Part shown: positions 51,867 through 60,701 of the stretch, piece after piece
Layout of the letters: every line of letters begins with the position of its first letter
Position numbering within the stretch: the first letter of the stretch is position 1
Source: DASRAA01 sp963814165
GTDB taxonomy: Bacteria > Acidobacteriota > Terriglobia > Terriglobales > Acidobacteriaceae
Length of the DNA stretch: 64,000 nucleotides
Reading direction: 5' to 3'
Assembly: GCA_963814165.1 (NCBI GenBank)
Contig: CAWFBW010000008.1
Span: forward strand, 533,684 to 597,683
Notes under the pieces: generated by a model
Databases searched by the model: none
The model's input: only the letters and a program-made list of their open reading frames with translations
Told to the model about the DNA's origin: nothing
Program-made: the position numbers and the translations under genes

Positions 51867-53303
51867 TTATTTTCCGGCGGCCGCGTAACCAAAGACAGCC
51901 TTGAGTTCGAGGTACTCTTCGAGCCCGGCTTCACCCCATTCTCTGCCGTTGCCCGACTGTTTGTAGCCACCAAAACAGCCACCGAAGTCGAGTCGTGCGC
52001 CGTTGATGTGTACGTTGCCGGCCCGAATTTTCCTCGCGACGCGGCGAGCGCGCTCGATGTTTCCCGATGTCACATAGCCTGACAGTCCGTAAGGAGTATC
52101 GTTCGCAATGCGAACAGCATCATCTTCGTTCTCGTACCCAATCATGCACAGAACGGGCCCAAAAATCTCCTCGCGTGCGATAGTCATGTCGTTGCGAACA
52201 GGTGCGAACACAGTCGGCTTCACGAAGAAACCTTTGCTGATACCGTCTGGACGACCAGGCCCGCCCGTTACGAGCTTTGCGCCCTCCGCTACGCCTTTCT
52301 TAATGAGGTGCTGTACTTTTTCAAATTGGGCCCTGCTGGCGAGCGGGCCAATGCTGGTGCCTTCCATGAACGGATCACCAACTTTGGTGGCTTCGGCCGT
52401 CTGCTTCGCTGCCGCTACCGCCTCATTCATCAAGGAGCGAGGAACCAGCATTCGAGTGGGTGCATTGCAGGACTGGCCGGTGTTGCGAAAACAGGCCTGC
52501 GCTCCATCTGTGACGGCGCGCTGGAGATCGGCATCGTCCAGGATAATGTTGGCGGACTTGCCCCCGAGTTCTTGCGTGACCCGCTTGACCGATGGAGCCG
52601 CGGCCGACGCGACTGCTACACCCGCACGAGTGGACCCTGTGATAGAAACCATTGCCACGTCAGGGTGCGAAGCGATCGCGGCACCTACGGTAGGTCCGTC
52701 GCCATTCACCATATTGAACACGCCGGGCGGGAGGCCAGCTTCATCGAGAATCTGCGTGAACAGATAAGCTGAGAGTGGCGCAATCTCACTGGGCTTGAGG
52801 ACCATGGTGCACCCAGTCGCGAGCGCGGGCGCGACTTTGCACACAATTTGGTTCATGGGCCAATTCCAAGGCGTGATGAGCCCGCATACTCCAATCGGTT
52901 CCTTCCGCATGAGCGTCGAACCCTTGACTTCCTCGAACTTAAAGTCGCCCAGCACCTGTACGATCTCTGAAAAATGTCGTAATCCCGCCGGAACCTGCGC
53001 CGCGAGTGAAAGCGATAGCGGAGCACCCATTTCCCCGGAAATAGTCTCAGCCATCTCATCATTCTTAGACTGGTAAACCTCGATGATGCGTTGCAGTAAT
53101 GCCAGACGATCCTCCGTAGATGTTTCTGAATAGGACTCAAACCCCGCTTTAGCCGCAGCCACAGCTTTGTCGACGTCCGCCGCAGTGCCCATTGAGATCG
53201 TAGCGATGGGCTCCTCGCTGGTAGGGTTAATGACTGGGAAGTTATTCTCTATGATTGGACCAACCCATTTCCCATCGATATAGAACTGTCGGCAGTCCTT
53301 CAT
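51867..53303 (-). CDS. Aldehyde dehydrogenase family protein
   Basis: NAD(P)-dependent oxidation of an aldehyde to its acid. 478 residues, complete: ITPWNWPMNQ, KPSEIAPLSA, catalytic Glu246 in TQELGGKSANI, catalytic Cys279 in NTGQSCNAPTR and the EEIFGPVL motif. Transcribed against the metabolite genes, ending opposite the thiamine-diphosphate gene. It might oxidise the aldehyde produced by that enzyme. The glycosyltransferase gene upstream ends 20 bp before its ATG, so they may share a transcript. Confidence 0.92.
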   Translation of the reverse strand: MKDCRQFYIDGKWVGPIIENNFPVINPTSEEPIATISMGTAADVDKAVAAAKAGFESYSETSTEDRLALLQRIIEVYQSKNDEMAETISGEMGAPLSLSLAAQVPAGLRHFSEIVQVLGDFKFEEVKGSTLMRKEPIGVCGLITPWNWPMNQIVCKVAPALATGCTMVLKPSEIAPLSAYLFTQILDEAGLPPGVFNMVNGDGPTVGAAIASHPDVAMVSITGSTRAGVAVASAAAPSVKRVTQELGGKSANIILDDADLQRAVTDGAQACFRNTGQSCNAPTRMLVPRSLMNEAVAAAKQTAEATKVGDPFMEGTSIGPLASRAQFEKVQHLIKKGVAEGAKLVTGGPGRPDGISKGFFVKPTVFAPVRNDMTIAREEIFGPVLCMIGYENEDDAVRIANDTPYGLSGYVTSGNIERARRVARKIRAGNVHINGARLDFGGCFGGYKQSGNGREWGEAGLEEYLELKAVFGYAAAGK

Positions 53304-53322
53304 GAGTTTCCTCCGCGAAAGA

Positions 53323-54321
53323 TCACGATGAGCTTGTCTTGTTATGAATTTCAGATTGTGTGCGATCGAGCCTGGACACCCGCTTGAAACCCCATGGAGC
53401 CACCTTCCGCAGGAATAGAATAATCAAACGCGGCGCTTGCCTGACCACTGCTACGAACCAAGCAGACCTCCCGATCGAATCCTGCCGGGAGGCCTTCCAC
53501 ATAGACAACAGCATACGCATACGCTCTTGCTGACCCACGCGGAATCGCACTCCCTTGGCTGCAATGAAGTCGTACGTTCTTGCGTCCAGCCGCGCCACCC
53601 TGAGATCCTTGCGCAAACACTCCAAAAGCGATAATGGAATCGCATGTTGAACGATGGCGTTCGGCACGAACAAGGGCAGATCTCCGTCCTGGATCAAATT
53701 GGCCAACAAGAGAGTATCCTCGCCCCTGATCGCAACGGGATCAAACAGGCCGCTCGCAACGTCTACTCTTTCACGTCGAATGGCGAACCCGGCGGTATTC
53801 AGGTATCGAATACGACCATTCGGCTCGCGCAGGTAATTCTGAAGCGTTACTAGTCGCAGTTGTTCTGCCCTGCCGACGATTCCGGTGCTATCTCCAATCA
53901 GGTGGAGTTGAAAACAATTGTGCTGCGGGGACTGCTCGATAGTCTCATCGAGGATCAGGAGGCAGTCTGGCTGCAATTTGCAGTCAGCGTCCACGAATAC
54001 TAGTACCGAGCCGGCAGAAATCTGAATCCCTCGATTTCGTGCCGCGGAAACCCCCGCATGAGACTGCCTGACGAGTGTTAGCGGATAAGAACGGCCCCAA
54101 TCTCGGATAAATTCAGGCGCATCCGCTCTGCTTCCGTCATCGACAACGATAACTTCGAAGCTTGGTCCACTCGTTTGTTGCGCTACGGATCGCAGGCATT
54201 GACCAAGCGCTTCCCAGTCGTTATAGGCGCCTATAATGATGCTGAATCGCGGAGTCGTTGTTGAGTGCCGGTCCACAGTCCCTTGAAGCGCGCGAATATC
54301 GTAGCAAAGCGACTGAGTCAA
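53323..54321 (-). CDS. Family 2 glycosyltransferase
   Basis: 332 residues, TTG start. GT-A motifs: FSIIIGAYNDWEALGQCLRS, EVIVVDDGSRADAPEFI, HAGVSAARNRGIQIS and the metal-binding FVDADCKLQPDCLL; acceptor region FDPVAIRGEDTLLL. Divergent from the exosortase gene at 54486 (164 bp between starts). It may decorate surface polymer or an exosortase-sorted protein. Specificity unknown. Confidence 0.85.
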   Translation of the reverse strand: MTQSLCYDIRALQGTVDRHSTTTPRFSIIIGAYNDWEALGQCLRSVAQQTSGPSFEVIVVDDGSRADAPEFIRDWGRSYPLTLVRQSHAGVSAARNRGIQISAGSVLVFVDADCKLQPDCLLILDETIEQSPQHNCFQLHLIGDSTGIVGRAEQLRLVTLQNYLREPNGRIRYLNTAGFAIRRERVDVASGLFDPVAIRGEDTLLLANLIQDGDLPLFVPNAIVQHAIPLSLLECLRKDLRVARLDARTYDFIAAKGVRFRVGQQERMRMLLSMWKASRQDSIGRSAWFVAVVRQAPRLIILFLRKVAPWGFKRVSRLDRTQSEIHNKTSSS

Positions 54322-54485
54322 TCTCGCTGCTCAGATTCTGACCCACCGCGCCACTTCTGTCCAGCACTATCGCACTATCGGCAACTCTTGTCGCCAGAAC
54401 CGTTCTCGTAAGGAAACGTTGCCACACAGTAAACGCGGCGGAGACACCGCGGCGGGCACCTCGGCGATAAAAGCGAAAACACAAA

Positions 54486-55414
54486 TTGAACTTGCCCACT
54501 CTCTATCGTCGATTTGTTCTGCTGCTGGCGGCCTCGGTACTTTTCTGGTGGCATACCCTCGTTGCGACGTTTGGGTTGGCGCTGCGAAATGATGCGTACA
54601 CCCACATATTGCTGATTCTCCCCATTAGCATTGCTTTGATCCTTTCGGAATGGAGGTCGCGAAACCCTCAACCTGTCCTGAGTTTCGTTGCCGGGCCGAC
54701 GCTGTTGCTTCTGGCCGTTCTAATCAGCGTGATCGAATACAAGGGGTCTTGGGCAGCTAACTTACCTCCGGACGAGAAACTTTCCCTAAGCATGCTGGCC
54801 CTCGCGACCTGGTGGATTGGATCATTCCTCTGTTGCTTTGGCACCCGCATTTTCCGGGTGTGCCTTTTTTCTCTGTGCCTGCTGTTCTGGTTGGTACCTC
54901 TTCCTGGGACTGCGGTAAACCAAATCGTTAGCTTCCTGCAACGGGGCTCTGCGGACGTCGCCAATCTGTTTTTCGTAGTCGCTGGTGTGCCTGTGACAAG
55001 AGATGGTCTCCAACTGTCGATCCCCGGTTTGACGCTCGAGGTCGCCACGGAATGCAGCAGTATTCGCTCCAGCCTAATGTTGTTGATCGTCAGTATGGTG
55101 CTCTCCCGCCTCTTGCTTCGTTCTCCTTGGGCCAAAGGCCTTGTCATTGTGTCGGCAATTCCTCTTGCCGTTGCCAAGAACGGTTTTCGAATCTTCACGC
55201 TGTCGATGCTTGCAGTTCATGTCGACCCTATTTTCTTGCGTGGATGGCCGCATCACCAGGGGGGATCGCGTTCTTCGTGGTTTTTGTGGCGGGCTTGTTC
55301 GCCGTGCTCCGACTCATGCAGTGGGCGGAAGACGAACTGTTGGCTCCGCCCACGCTCACTAAGTTGACGAATCCAATGGCACTGCCCAGGGCGACATCCG
55401 ACACCTTTTTGTAA
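54486..55414 (+). CDS. Second exosortase, frameshifted at a G run
   Basis: About 310 residues when repaired; eight or so membrane spans. Catalytic triad: Cys190 in ATECSSIRSS, Arg235 in AKNGFRIFT and His256-257 in WPHHQGG. The reading frame breaks just after this His, in a six-G run near 55259-55264; the next frame supplies IAFFVVFVAGLFAVLRLMQW and the C-terminal tail ending ATSDTFL. A seventh G restores it, so the gene is probably intact. It differs clearly from XrtA at 2766 and has no linked regulator. Confidence 0.85.
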
Positions 55415-55540
55415 TGAAAGGACGTACGCATTCTCAGGGTCGTGAAGCGTGCAACATGGCCCTGGATAGACTGCCTAACGGAGCAGTATCTGTGCAACCC
55501 AAATAGCCGTCTGTCGAGATTCAAGCGACGAAGTGCATCG

Positions 55541-55573
55541 AAAACCCACCCGCCACGTAGGCCGGTGGGTTTT
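55541..55573. terminator. Bidirectional intrinsic terminator candidate
   Basis: AAAACCCACC pairs perfectly with GGTGGGTTTT across a 13-base loop, giving a run of T on the plus strand (GGGTTTTGTGTTT) and the complementary A run for the minus strand. It sits between the exosortase (ending 55414) and the convergent Ig-repeat gene (ending 55676). The rest of 55415-55675 shows no gene. Confidence 0.75.
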
Positions 55574-55675
55574 GTGTTTGGTGAGAGTAGGTACTACCGA
55601 TGAGGGCGCCCTGCAAGTCCGTTGACCAGCTCGTTCTTTCGTTCTTTCCGCCTTACGCGTTAGGGACGCTGCGGT

Positions 55676-58600
55676 CTATGGCACCGCGGCACCAGCTTCA
55701 TTGGAGTAAACACTTTCCAGACCCTGCGAGTCGATCGCTGTGGTTACGTAGTAGTACGTAGTTCCGCTCTGCACCGTCTGGTCGATGTAACTGGTATTAG
55801 CAATCAAGTTGGCATTGAGCTTCGTATAAGGTCCGCCTGAAGTCAGCGAGCGGTAGGCAATGTAGCCAACAACGTTCTGGGACGTACTGGCAGTCCATAC
55901 CAGGGAGACAATCGGTTGTGCGGTAACCGTCAGGGCAGTAGAGCCGCTGACGGAGCCGGAAGTGGCCTTAATCGTGGTGCTCCCGGCAGCGAGTGCGGTA
56001 GCCAGACCGGCGCTGACGGTGGCAACGGAAGGAGCGCTCGAACTCCAGACAGCAGTGCTGGTCAGGTTCTGATGGCTGCCGTCGGTGTAGGTGCCGGTGG
56101 CGGTGAACTGCATCTGCTGGCCTGCGGCGATCGTCGGGTTGGCCGGGGTCACGGCGATCGAGACCAGTGTTGCCGCGGTCACGGTTAAGGTGGTAGAGCC
56201 GCTGATCGAACCTGAAGTGGCACTGATCGTGGTCGTGCCGGCAGCGAGAGCGGTAGCCAGACCGGCGCTGACGGTGGCAACGGAGGGAGCGCTCGAACTC
56301 CAGACAGCAGTGCTGGTCAGGTTCTGATGGCTGCCGTCGGTGTAGGTGCCGGTGGCGGTGAACTGCAGCTGCTGGCCTGCGGCGATCGTCGGGTTGGCCG
56401 GGGTCACGGCGATCGAGACCAGTGTTGCCGCGGTCACGGTTAAGGTGGTAGAGCCGCTGACGGAGCCGGAAGTGGCCTTAATCGTGGTGCTCCCGGCAGC
56501 GAGTGCGGTAGCCAGACCGGCGCTGACGGTGGCAACGGAAGGAGCGCTCGAACTCCAGACAGCAGTGCTGGTCAGGTTCTGATGGCTGCCGTCGGTGTAG
56601 GTGCCGGTGGCGGTGAACTGCATCTGCTGGCCTGCGGCGATCGTCGGGTTGGCCGGGGTCACGGCGATCGAGACCAGTGTTGCCGCGGTCACGGTTAAGG
56701 TGGTAGAGCCGCTGATCGAACCTGAAGTGGCACTGATCGTGGTCGTGCCGGCAGCGAGAGCGGTAGCCAGACCGGCGCTGACGGTGGCAACGGAGGGAGC
56801 GCTCGAACTCCAGACAGCAGTGCTGGTCAGGTTCTGATGGCTGCCGTCGGTGTAGGTGCCGGTGGCGGTGAACTGCAACTGCTGGCCTGCGGCGATCGTC
56901 GGGTTGGCCGGGGTCACGGCGATCGAGACCAGTGTTGCCGCGGTCACGGTTAAGGTGGTAGAGCCGCTGACGGAGCCGGAAGTGGCCTTAATCGTGGTGC
57001 TCCCGGCAGCGAGTGCGGTAGCCAGACCGGCGCTGACGGTGGCAACGGAAGGAGCGCTCGAACTCCAGACAGCAGTGCTGGTCAGGTTCTGATGGCTGCC
57101 GTCGGTGTAGGTGCCGGTGGCGGTGAACTGCATCTGCTGGCCTGCGGCGATCGTCGGGTTGGCCGGGGTCACGGCGATCGAGACCAGTGTTGCCGCGGTC
57201 ACGGTTAAGGTGGTAGAGCCGCTGATCGAACCTGAAGTGGCACTGATCGTGGTCGTGCCGGCAGCGAGAGCGGTAGCCAGACCGGCGCTGACGGTGGCAA
57301 CGGAGGGAGCGCTCGAACTCCAGACAGCAGTGCTGGTCAGGTTCTGATGGCTGCCGTCGGTGTAGGTGCCGGTGGCGGTGAACTGCAGCTGCTGGCCTGC
57401 GGCGATCGTCGGGTTGGCCGGGGTCACGGCGATCGAGACCAGTGTTGCCGCGGTCACCGTTAAGGTGGTAGAGCCGCTGACGGAGCCGGAAGTGGCACTG
57501 ATCGTGGTCGTGCCGGCAGCTATTCCGGTGGCCACACCAGGAGTGTTCAAGGATATTGCACGGCCGCCGGCGATGGTGGCGACAGAAGGGGTGCTCGAGG
57601 TCCAAGTGGCGATTCCGGTCAAGTTCTGATGGCTGCCGTCACTGTAGGTGCCGGTCGCGGTGAATTGCTGTTTCTGTCCGACTCCGATCGAGGCACTGGC
57701 CGGCGTGACCGCTAAGGAGACCAGTAGTGCCGGCGTAACTGTGAGGGCGGCGCTGTTCTTGATGTTGCCCAAGCTAGCCTGAATCGTGCTGCTGCCCACA
57801 GCCTGCGCGGTGGCCATGCCGCTGCCACTTACGGTCGCGATGGAAGATACGCTCGGCGTCCAGTTGACGGAACTGCTCACGTCTTTTCTGCTGCCATCTT
57901 TGTATGCGCCAATCGCAGTGAACTGCTGCTGTACTCCGACTGCAATTGTAGGACCGGTCGGCGTCACGGCCAGCGACACCAAGATCCCGCTGTTGTAGAT
58001 ATGTTGGATTTGTGCGGTTGTCAGCGCGCTCTTGTAAATTCGTAGGTCATCAACGGTGCCGGAGTCAAACTCTGTGGCGCCGGCACGCGAGAAGAGAAAA
58101 ATGCGGTTGTTGCCAAAATTGTTCGTATTAGTGGAGGCGTTCAGACTCCAGTTGGTGTTTTGTAGTGCGCCATCTACATAAAACCGTATTTCGTTCCCTC
58201 CAGTTTGGCTCTTGTCGAAGACAACCCCGAGGTGGTGCCAGACTCCCGAAGAAGGTTGACCGTAACAGTTCGCCGTGTATCCTACATCCCCACGTAGGGC
58301 TACCTTAATGCCCTTGCAGCTGGAATCGTCGGGGAAGAGTCCGAAACCGGTTTGAGAATTATTGAAATTGTCGGTGGCCTCAAATAGAGCGTGGCCGCCA
58401 TCTGTCGAATAGGTTCTATTCACCCAAAGCGCTACGGTAACTGCCTGAGTGTTGCTGAGGTCAATCGGTGGAATGCTGACGTACTGATTTTCAAGCGCGT
58501 TGACAGAAACGGCATCCCCGATTTGTCCTGGTACCCACTTGGCTCCATTAACCAAGGTCGCACCGTGGTCGCTGCTGATCGAGTCGGCTGCCGTGGCTCC

Positions 58601-58750
58601 AGAGCCGTCGTCAAACGTCCAATTACCGACTGGAGTTTGGGCGTGGACAAACCCCGCCACAGCAACGCCAGCGAGAGAGAGCTGAACAAGCAAGACGAGG
58701 ACCGATGAGAGATACGTGATGCATTTCTTGAATACCACGAGGAGATCCAT
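55676..58750 (-). CDS. Large secreted adhesin-like protein: LamG domain, eight Ig-like (BIG2) domains, FN3
   Basis: 1,024 residues from ATG 58750, chosen because a clear signal peptide follows (KKCITYLSSVLVLLVQLSLA to VHAQ); a longer frame upstream is rejected. Residues 40-250 are a LamG/concanavalin-like domain (VGNWTFDDGSGATAADSISS, VTVALWVNRTYSTDGGHALF, TVDDLRIYKSALTTAQIQHI). Eight 85-residue BIG2 domains follow (LVSIAVTPANPTIAAGQQ type), six nearly identical, then an FN3 domain (VGYIAYRSLTSGGPYTKLN to the end). Such proteins bind carbohydrate and extend from the cell. No LPXTG, PEP-CTERM or T9SS sorting tail is visible. Confidence 0.88.
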   Translation of the reverse strand: MDLLVVFKKCITYLSSVLVLLVQLSLAGVAVAGFVHAQTPVGNWTFDDGSGATAADSISSDHGATLVNGAKWVPGQIGDAVSVNALENQYVSIPPIDLSNTQAVTVALWVNRTYSTDGGHALFEATDNFNNSQTGFGLFPDDSSCKGIKVALRGDVGYTANCYGQPSSGVWHHLGVVFDKSQTGGNEIRFYVDGALQNTNWSLNASTNTNNFGNNRIFLFSRAGATEFDSGTVDDLRIYKSALTTAQIQHIYNSGILVSLAVTPTGPTIAVGVQQQFTAIGAYKDGSRKDVSSSVNWTPSVSSIATVSGSGMATAQAVGSSTIQASLGNIKNSAALTVTPALLVSLAVTPASASIGVGQKQQFTATGTYSDGSHQNLTGIATWTSSTPSVATIAGGRAISLNTPGVATGIAAGTTTISATSGSVSGSTTLTVTAATLVSIAVTPANPTIAAGQQLQFTATGTYTDGSHQNLTSTAVWSSSAPSVATVSAGLATALAAGTTTISATSGSISGSTTLTVTAATLVSIAVTPANPTIAAGQQMQFTATGTYTDGSHQNLTSTAVWSSSAPSVATVSAGLATALAAGSTTIKATSGSVSGSTTLTVTAATLVSIAVTPANPTIAAGQQLQFTATGTYTDGSHQNLTSTAVWSSSAPSVATVSAGLATALAAGTTTISATSGSISGSTTLTVTAATLVSIAVTPANPTIAAGQQMQFTATGTYTDGSHQNLTSTAVWSSSAPSVATVSAGLATALAAGSTTIKATSGSVSGSTTLTVTAATLVSIAVTPANPTIAAGQQLQFTATGTYTDGSHQNLTSTAVWSSSAPSVATVSAGLATALAAGTTTISATSGSISGSTTLTVTAATLVSIAVTPANPTIAAGQQMQFTATGTYTDGSHQNLTSTAVWSSSAPSVATVSAGLATALAAGSTTIKATSGSVSGSTALTVTAQPIVSLVWTASTSQNVVGYIAYRSLTSGGPYTKLNANLIANTSYIDQTVQSGTTYYYVTTAIDSQGLESVYSNEAGAAVP
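55919..57448. repeat. 255-bp tandem repeat array, alternating A/B units (510-bp higher-order period)
   Basis: Six near-identical 255-bp units encode Ig-like domains 3 to 8. Units alternate between two forms: one with QQLQF, AAGTTTISATSGSIS and one with QQMQF, AAGSTTIKATSGSVS, so the true period is 510 bp, present three times. The outermost unit differs slightly at its ends. This implies recent duplication of a two-domain block by unequal recombination. Confidence 0.9.
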
Positions 58751-59198
58751 CCTCTCGCGGGTATTTGTAGGGTTACCTGTTTGTGCCCAGGCAATTTCAG
58801 TTATAAAAAGGCCGTCTCTTGGCACTTTGATATCGCACAAAGCCGTGCAGAAATTTCCGTATGCCGGAACCGCAGGTCCCCGGAGAAAAAGGTGCGTTCC
58901 GCGATCATATACGTCCGAGGGATCTATTAGAGAATTTTGCATCGATAGAGAATCCTAGAGCCTTAAGCTTGAAATCAGCATGCCATTGGGTCACGCGGCC
59001 GTCACCAAATTAATCTAGCAATTCCAAACTTTAGTAATCAGGATTTGGTTACCCCGCGCGAAGCACTGGGACTTGCGGCTCGAGGAGTGGGGCCGCGACG
59101 GAAGGATGTACTTTGAAGGTGATCTCGTGGCCGAGCCGGAAGTGATCGCACTTGCCACCGGCGTTCGGCACGCGCTGAAATCTGAGTCTCAATAAGGA
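58751..59198. other. Upstream region of the Ig-repeat gene and a small gene fragment
   Basis: No complete gene. GGTTACC heptamers occur at 58771 and 59047. At 59064-59195 a plus-strand frame reads HWDLRLEEWGRDGRMYFEGD, ending LATGVRHALKSESQ with TAA; it has no start of its own and looks like the 3' end of a broken gene. The rest is AT-rich compared with the surroundings. Confidence 0.4.
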
Positions 59199-59393
59199 TT
59201 GCTCCGGGTGGAAGAACTGGCTCGAGAGTTAGACCTCTCCGAGGCTGCGATTCGCAGTTCGCTCCGTCGCCAGGAGGGGCGCGGTTTCGTCGAACATGTC
59301 GGCGAGAAGATATTCATCAACCCACTGGCCAGCGATTTCTCCGGACGAAGAGTTGATCAATGTGTCGAGACCCGAAGCCCACCTGTCGCTTGA
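59199..59393 (+). CDS. Small winged-helix-like protein or gene fragment
   Basis: Up to 64 residues. VEELARELDLSEAAIRSSLR followed by EGRGFVEHVGEKIFINP has the helix-turn-helix plus wing pattern of small DNA-binding domains. Starts at TTG 59199 or GTG 59208, with AAGGA at most a few bases before. It directly follows the fragment ending at 59195, so both may belong to one decayed gene. Low confidence as a working gene. Confidence 0.35.
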   Translation: MLRVEELARELDLSEAAIRSSLRRQEGRGFVEHVGEKIFINPLASDFSGRRVDQCVETRSPPVA

Positions 59394-59444
59394 AACCGTG
59401 TTGAGAGATTAAGGTGTTTAGACGCAAATCCCGAGGGTCTTGAC

Positions 59445-59756
59445 TTGCGTTACAAAAGGGCGAACAGGAGAGTTTCGAACGAAGTCCCTAGCTTTCACGA
59501 AGAACGAACGCTATATGGCAAGTACAATGCCGCCGATCAGGAAAAGGCGTCATTGGATTGGGTTTATCTCGGGCGACACACCGGCAGCACAATCCACACC
59601 GACGAACTGGATCTGCACCGACTTGACCAGAACAAGATCCTGCGTTATGCACCCGAGTTTCCCGGACCGGTCAAGCAACAGGTTTTGCAGATGGTACTAT
59701 TTTCAGAATTGCACGATAAATGGCGCAGAAAACACCCATTGGATCGACTTCCTTAA
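59445..59756 (+). CDS. Hypothetical protein, possibly a remnant
   Basis: 103 residues, TTG start, no good ribosome site. The second half looks protein-like: LDWVYLGRHTGSTIHTDELD, LHRLDQNKILRYAPEFPGPV and KQQVLQMVLFSELHDKWRRK. No family recognised. Ends 17 bp before the convergent membrane-protein gene. Confidence 0.35.
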   Translation: MRYKRANRRVSNEVPSFHEERTLYGKYNAADQEKASLDWVYLGRHTGSTIHTDELDLHRLDQNKILRYAPEFPGPVKQQVLQMVLFSELHDKWRRKHPLDRLP

Positions 59757-59772
59757 GGAGCCGGATGGCGCG

Positions 59773-60417
59773 TCAATTTAGTGTGTCGTAATCGTGTCGT
59801 AGCGTTTCTAACTTATTCAAAACTAACACGCGCAATAAACGCATCTGTGCGAACCGAGGCCAGGTTACGGAGGAGCTTGTTGCGGTTGCGCAACGCGTAA
59901 AGACGGGCGATGGTATGACTGAGTCTGCAAGAATCCCGGCGAGTGGCGATTGGCTGCTCCGAAAGGCCAGAGGTAGCTTTGTCTGTTCCATCACGAACAC
60001 CGCCTGGTTTGCTGTTCCTGCGCTAGTGAAAATCGGCAAGGAAGGATCGGGGCGCACCTTATGTTGAATCAAGCCGCGAAAATACTGTGTTAGCTGCGGC
60101 CGGAAATGCTCCGCAAGCTTGGAGTCCTTGCGGATCGAAACAGCGAACAACACCGTCATTGGATCTTCCAAGGGACGCTGTAATCGTCTGACCTCCTGAG
60201 CATTTTTATCCGCCTCCGCATTCGAATTTCGTACCTCCAAAACTGTGATCACTCCCGATAACATAAATCCGAGAACAATGCCTGCGAGAGCTATCTTGCC
60301 TGATATAGTTATCTTCTTGTCTTTATCCTTGAATTCAGTCAATAGCCCGAAGATTCCGGACATAGCAGTAAGGGCGTAAGATGCGACCTTGAAGAAGATT
60401 AGATACGTGCCGTACAT
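59773..60417 (-). CDS. Hypothetical membrane protein
   Basis: 214 residues from ATG 60417. Two N-terminal membrane segments (FFKVASYALTAMSGIFGLLT and GKIALAGIVLGFMLSGVITV) flank a basic loop (EFKDKDKKIT), then a helical region (EVRNSNAEADKNAQEVRRLQ) and a C-terminal soluble domain of unknown fold. Similar small two-helix proteins occur scattered in soil bacteria, with no assigned role. A frame extending 19 codons upstream is less likely. Confidence 0.6.
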   Translation of the reverse strand: MYGTYLIFFKVASYALTAMSGIFGLLTEFKDKDKKITISGKIALAGIVLGFMLSGVITVLEVRNSNAEADKNAQEVRRLQRPLEDPMTVLFAVSIRKDSKLAEHFRPQLTQYFRGLIQHKVRPDPSLPIFTSAGTANQAVFVMEQTKLPLAFRSSQSPLAGILADSVIPSPVFTRCATATSSSVTWPRFAQMRLLRVLVLNKLETLRHDYDTLN

Positions 60418-60543
60418 AGGATGACCAGTCGAGCCGCAGGTGACGGGTTGCCCCCACTCGCCTTCCGTTGGCAAATGTCGGGCGACCTAGGTAACCGAAA
60501 TTGGGCACGGATCTCTCTGTGCCCTACTCTATTCCTCTGTGTT

Positions 60544-60694
60544 GAAGTTTACAGCAGATCCTTCGACCCGGACGCGCGCTGTTCAGCGCGTCCTCGCTCA
60601 GGATGACAAATCAAAAAATCGCTTGCACGCGGGGCTGAAGCCCCGCTCTTCCACCGTTATTAACTGCCCCTCACGCGGCGCTGAAGCGCCGCAC
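60544..60694. repeat. Dispersed hairpin-rich repeat cluster downstream of nrdJ
   Basis: Three short inverted repeats in a row: GGACGCGC/GCGCGTCC (about 60571-60594), GCGGGGCT-GA-AGCCCCGC (60630-60647) and GCGGCGCT-GA-AGCGCCGC (60675-60692). The first is followed by CTCGCTCAGGATGACAAATC. The two GA-loop hairpins share a design and look like REP-type elements. The last ends about 10 bp before the nrdJ stop, so they may also cap its transcript. Confidence 0.7.
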
Positions 60695-60701
60695 TACCCA
60701 C

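Noticed and set aside
55575..55610. GAGAGTAGGT-like stretch resembling the 3' end of 5S rRNA
   Set aside because: No matching 5' half or helix partners, and it follows a terminator hairpin; the match is too short.
55919..57448. Regular repeats as a possible CRISPR array
   Set aside because: The units are 255 bp, contiguous and coding, with no spacers; they are Ig-like domains.
56091..57629. Series of plus-strand open frames (about 78 codons each) antisense to the Ig repeats
   Set aside because: Mirror frames produced by the repeated GC-rich codons; no ribosome sites and identical because of the repeat.
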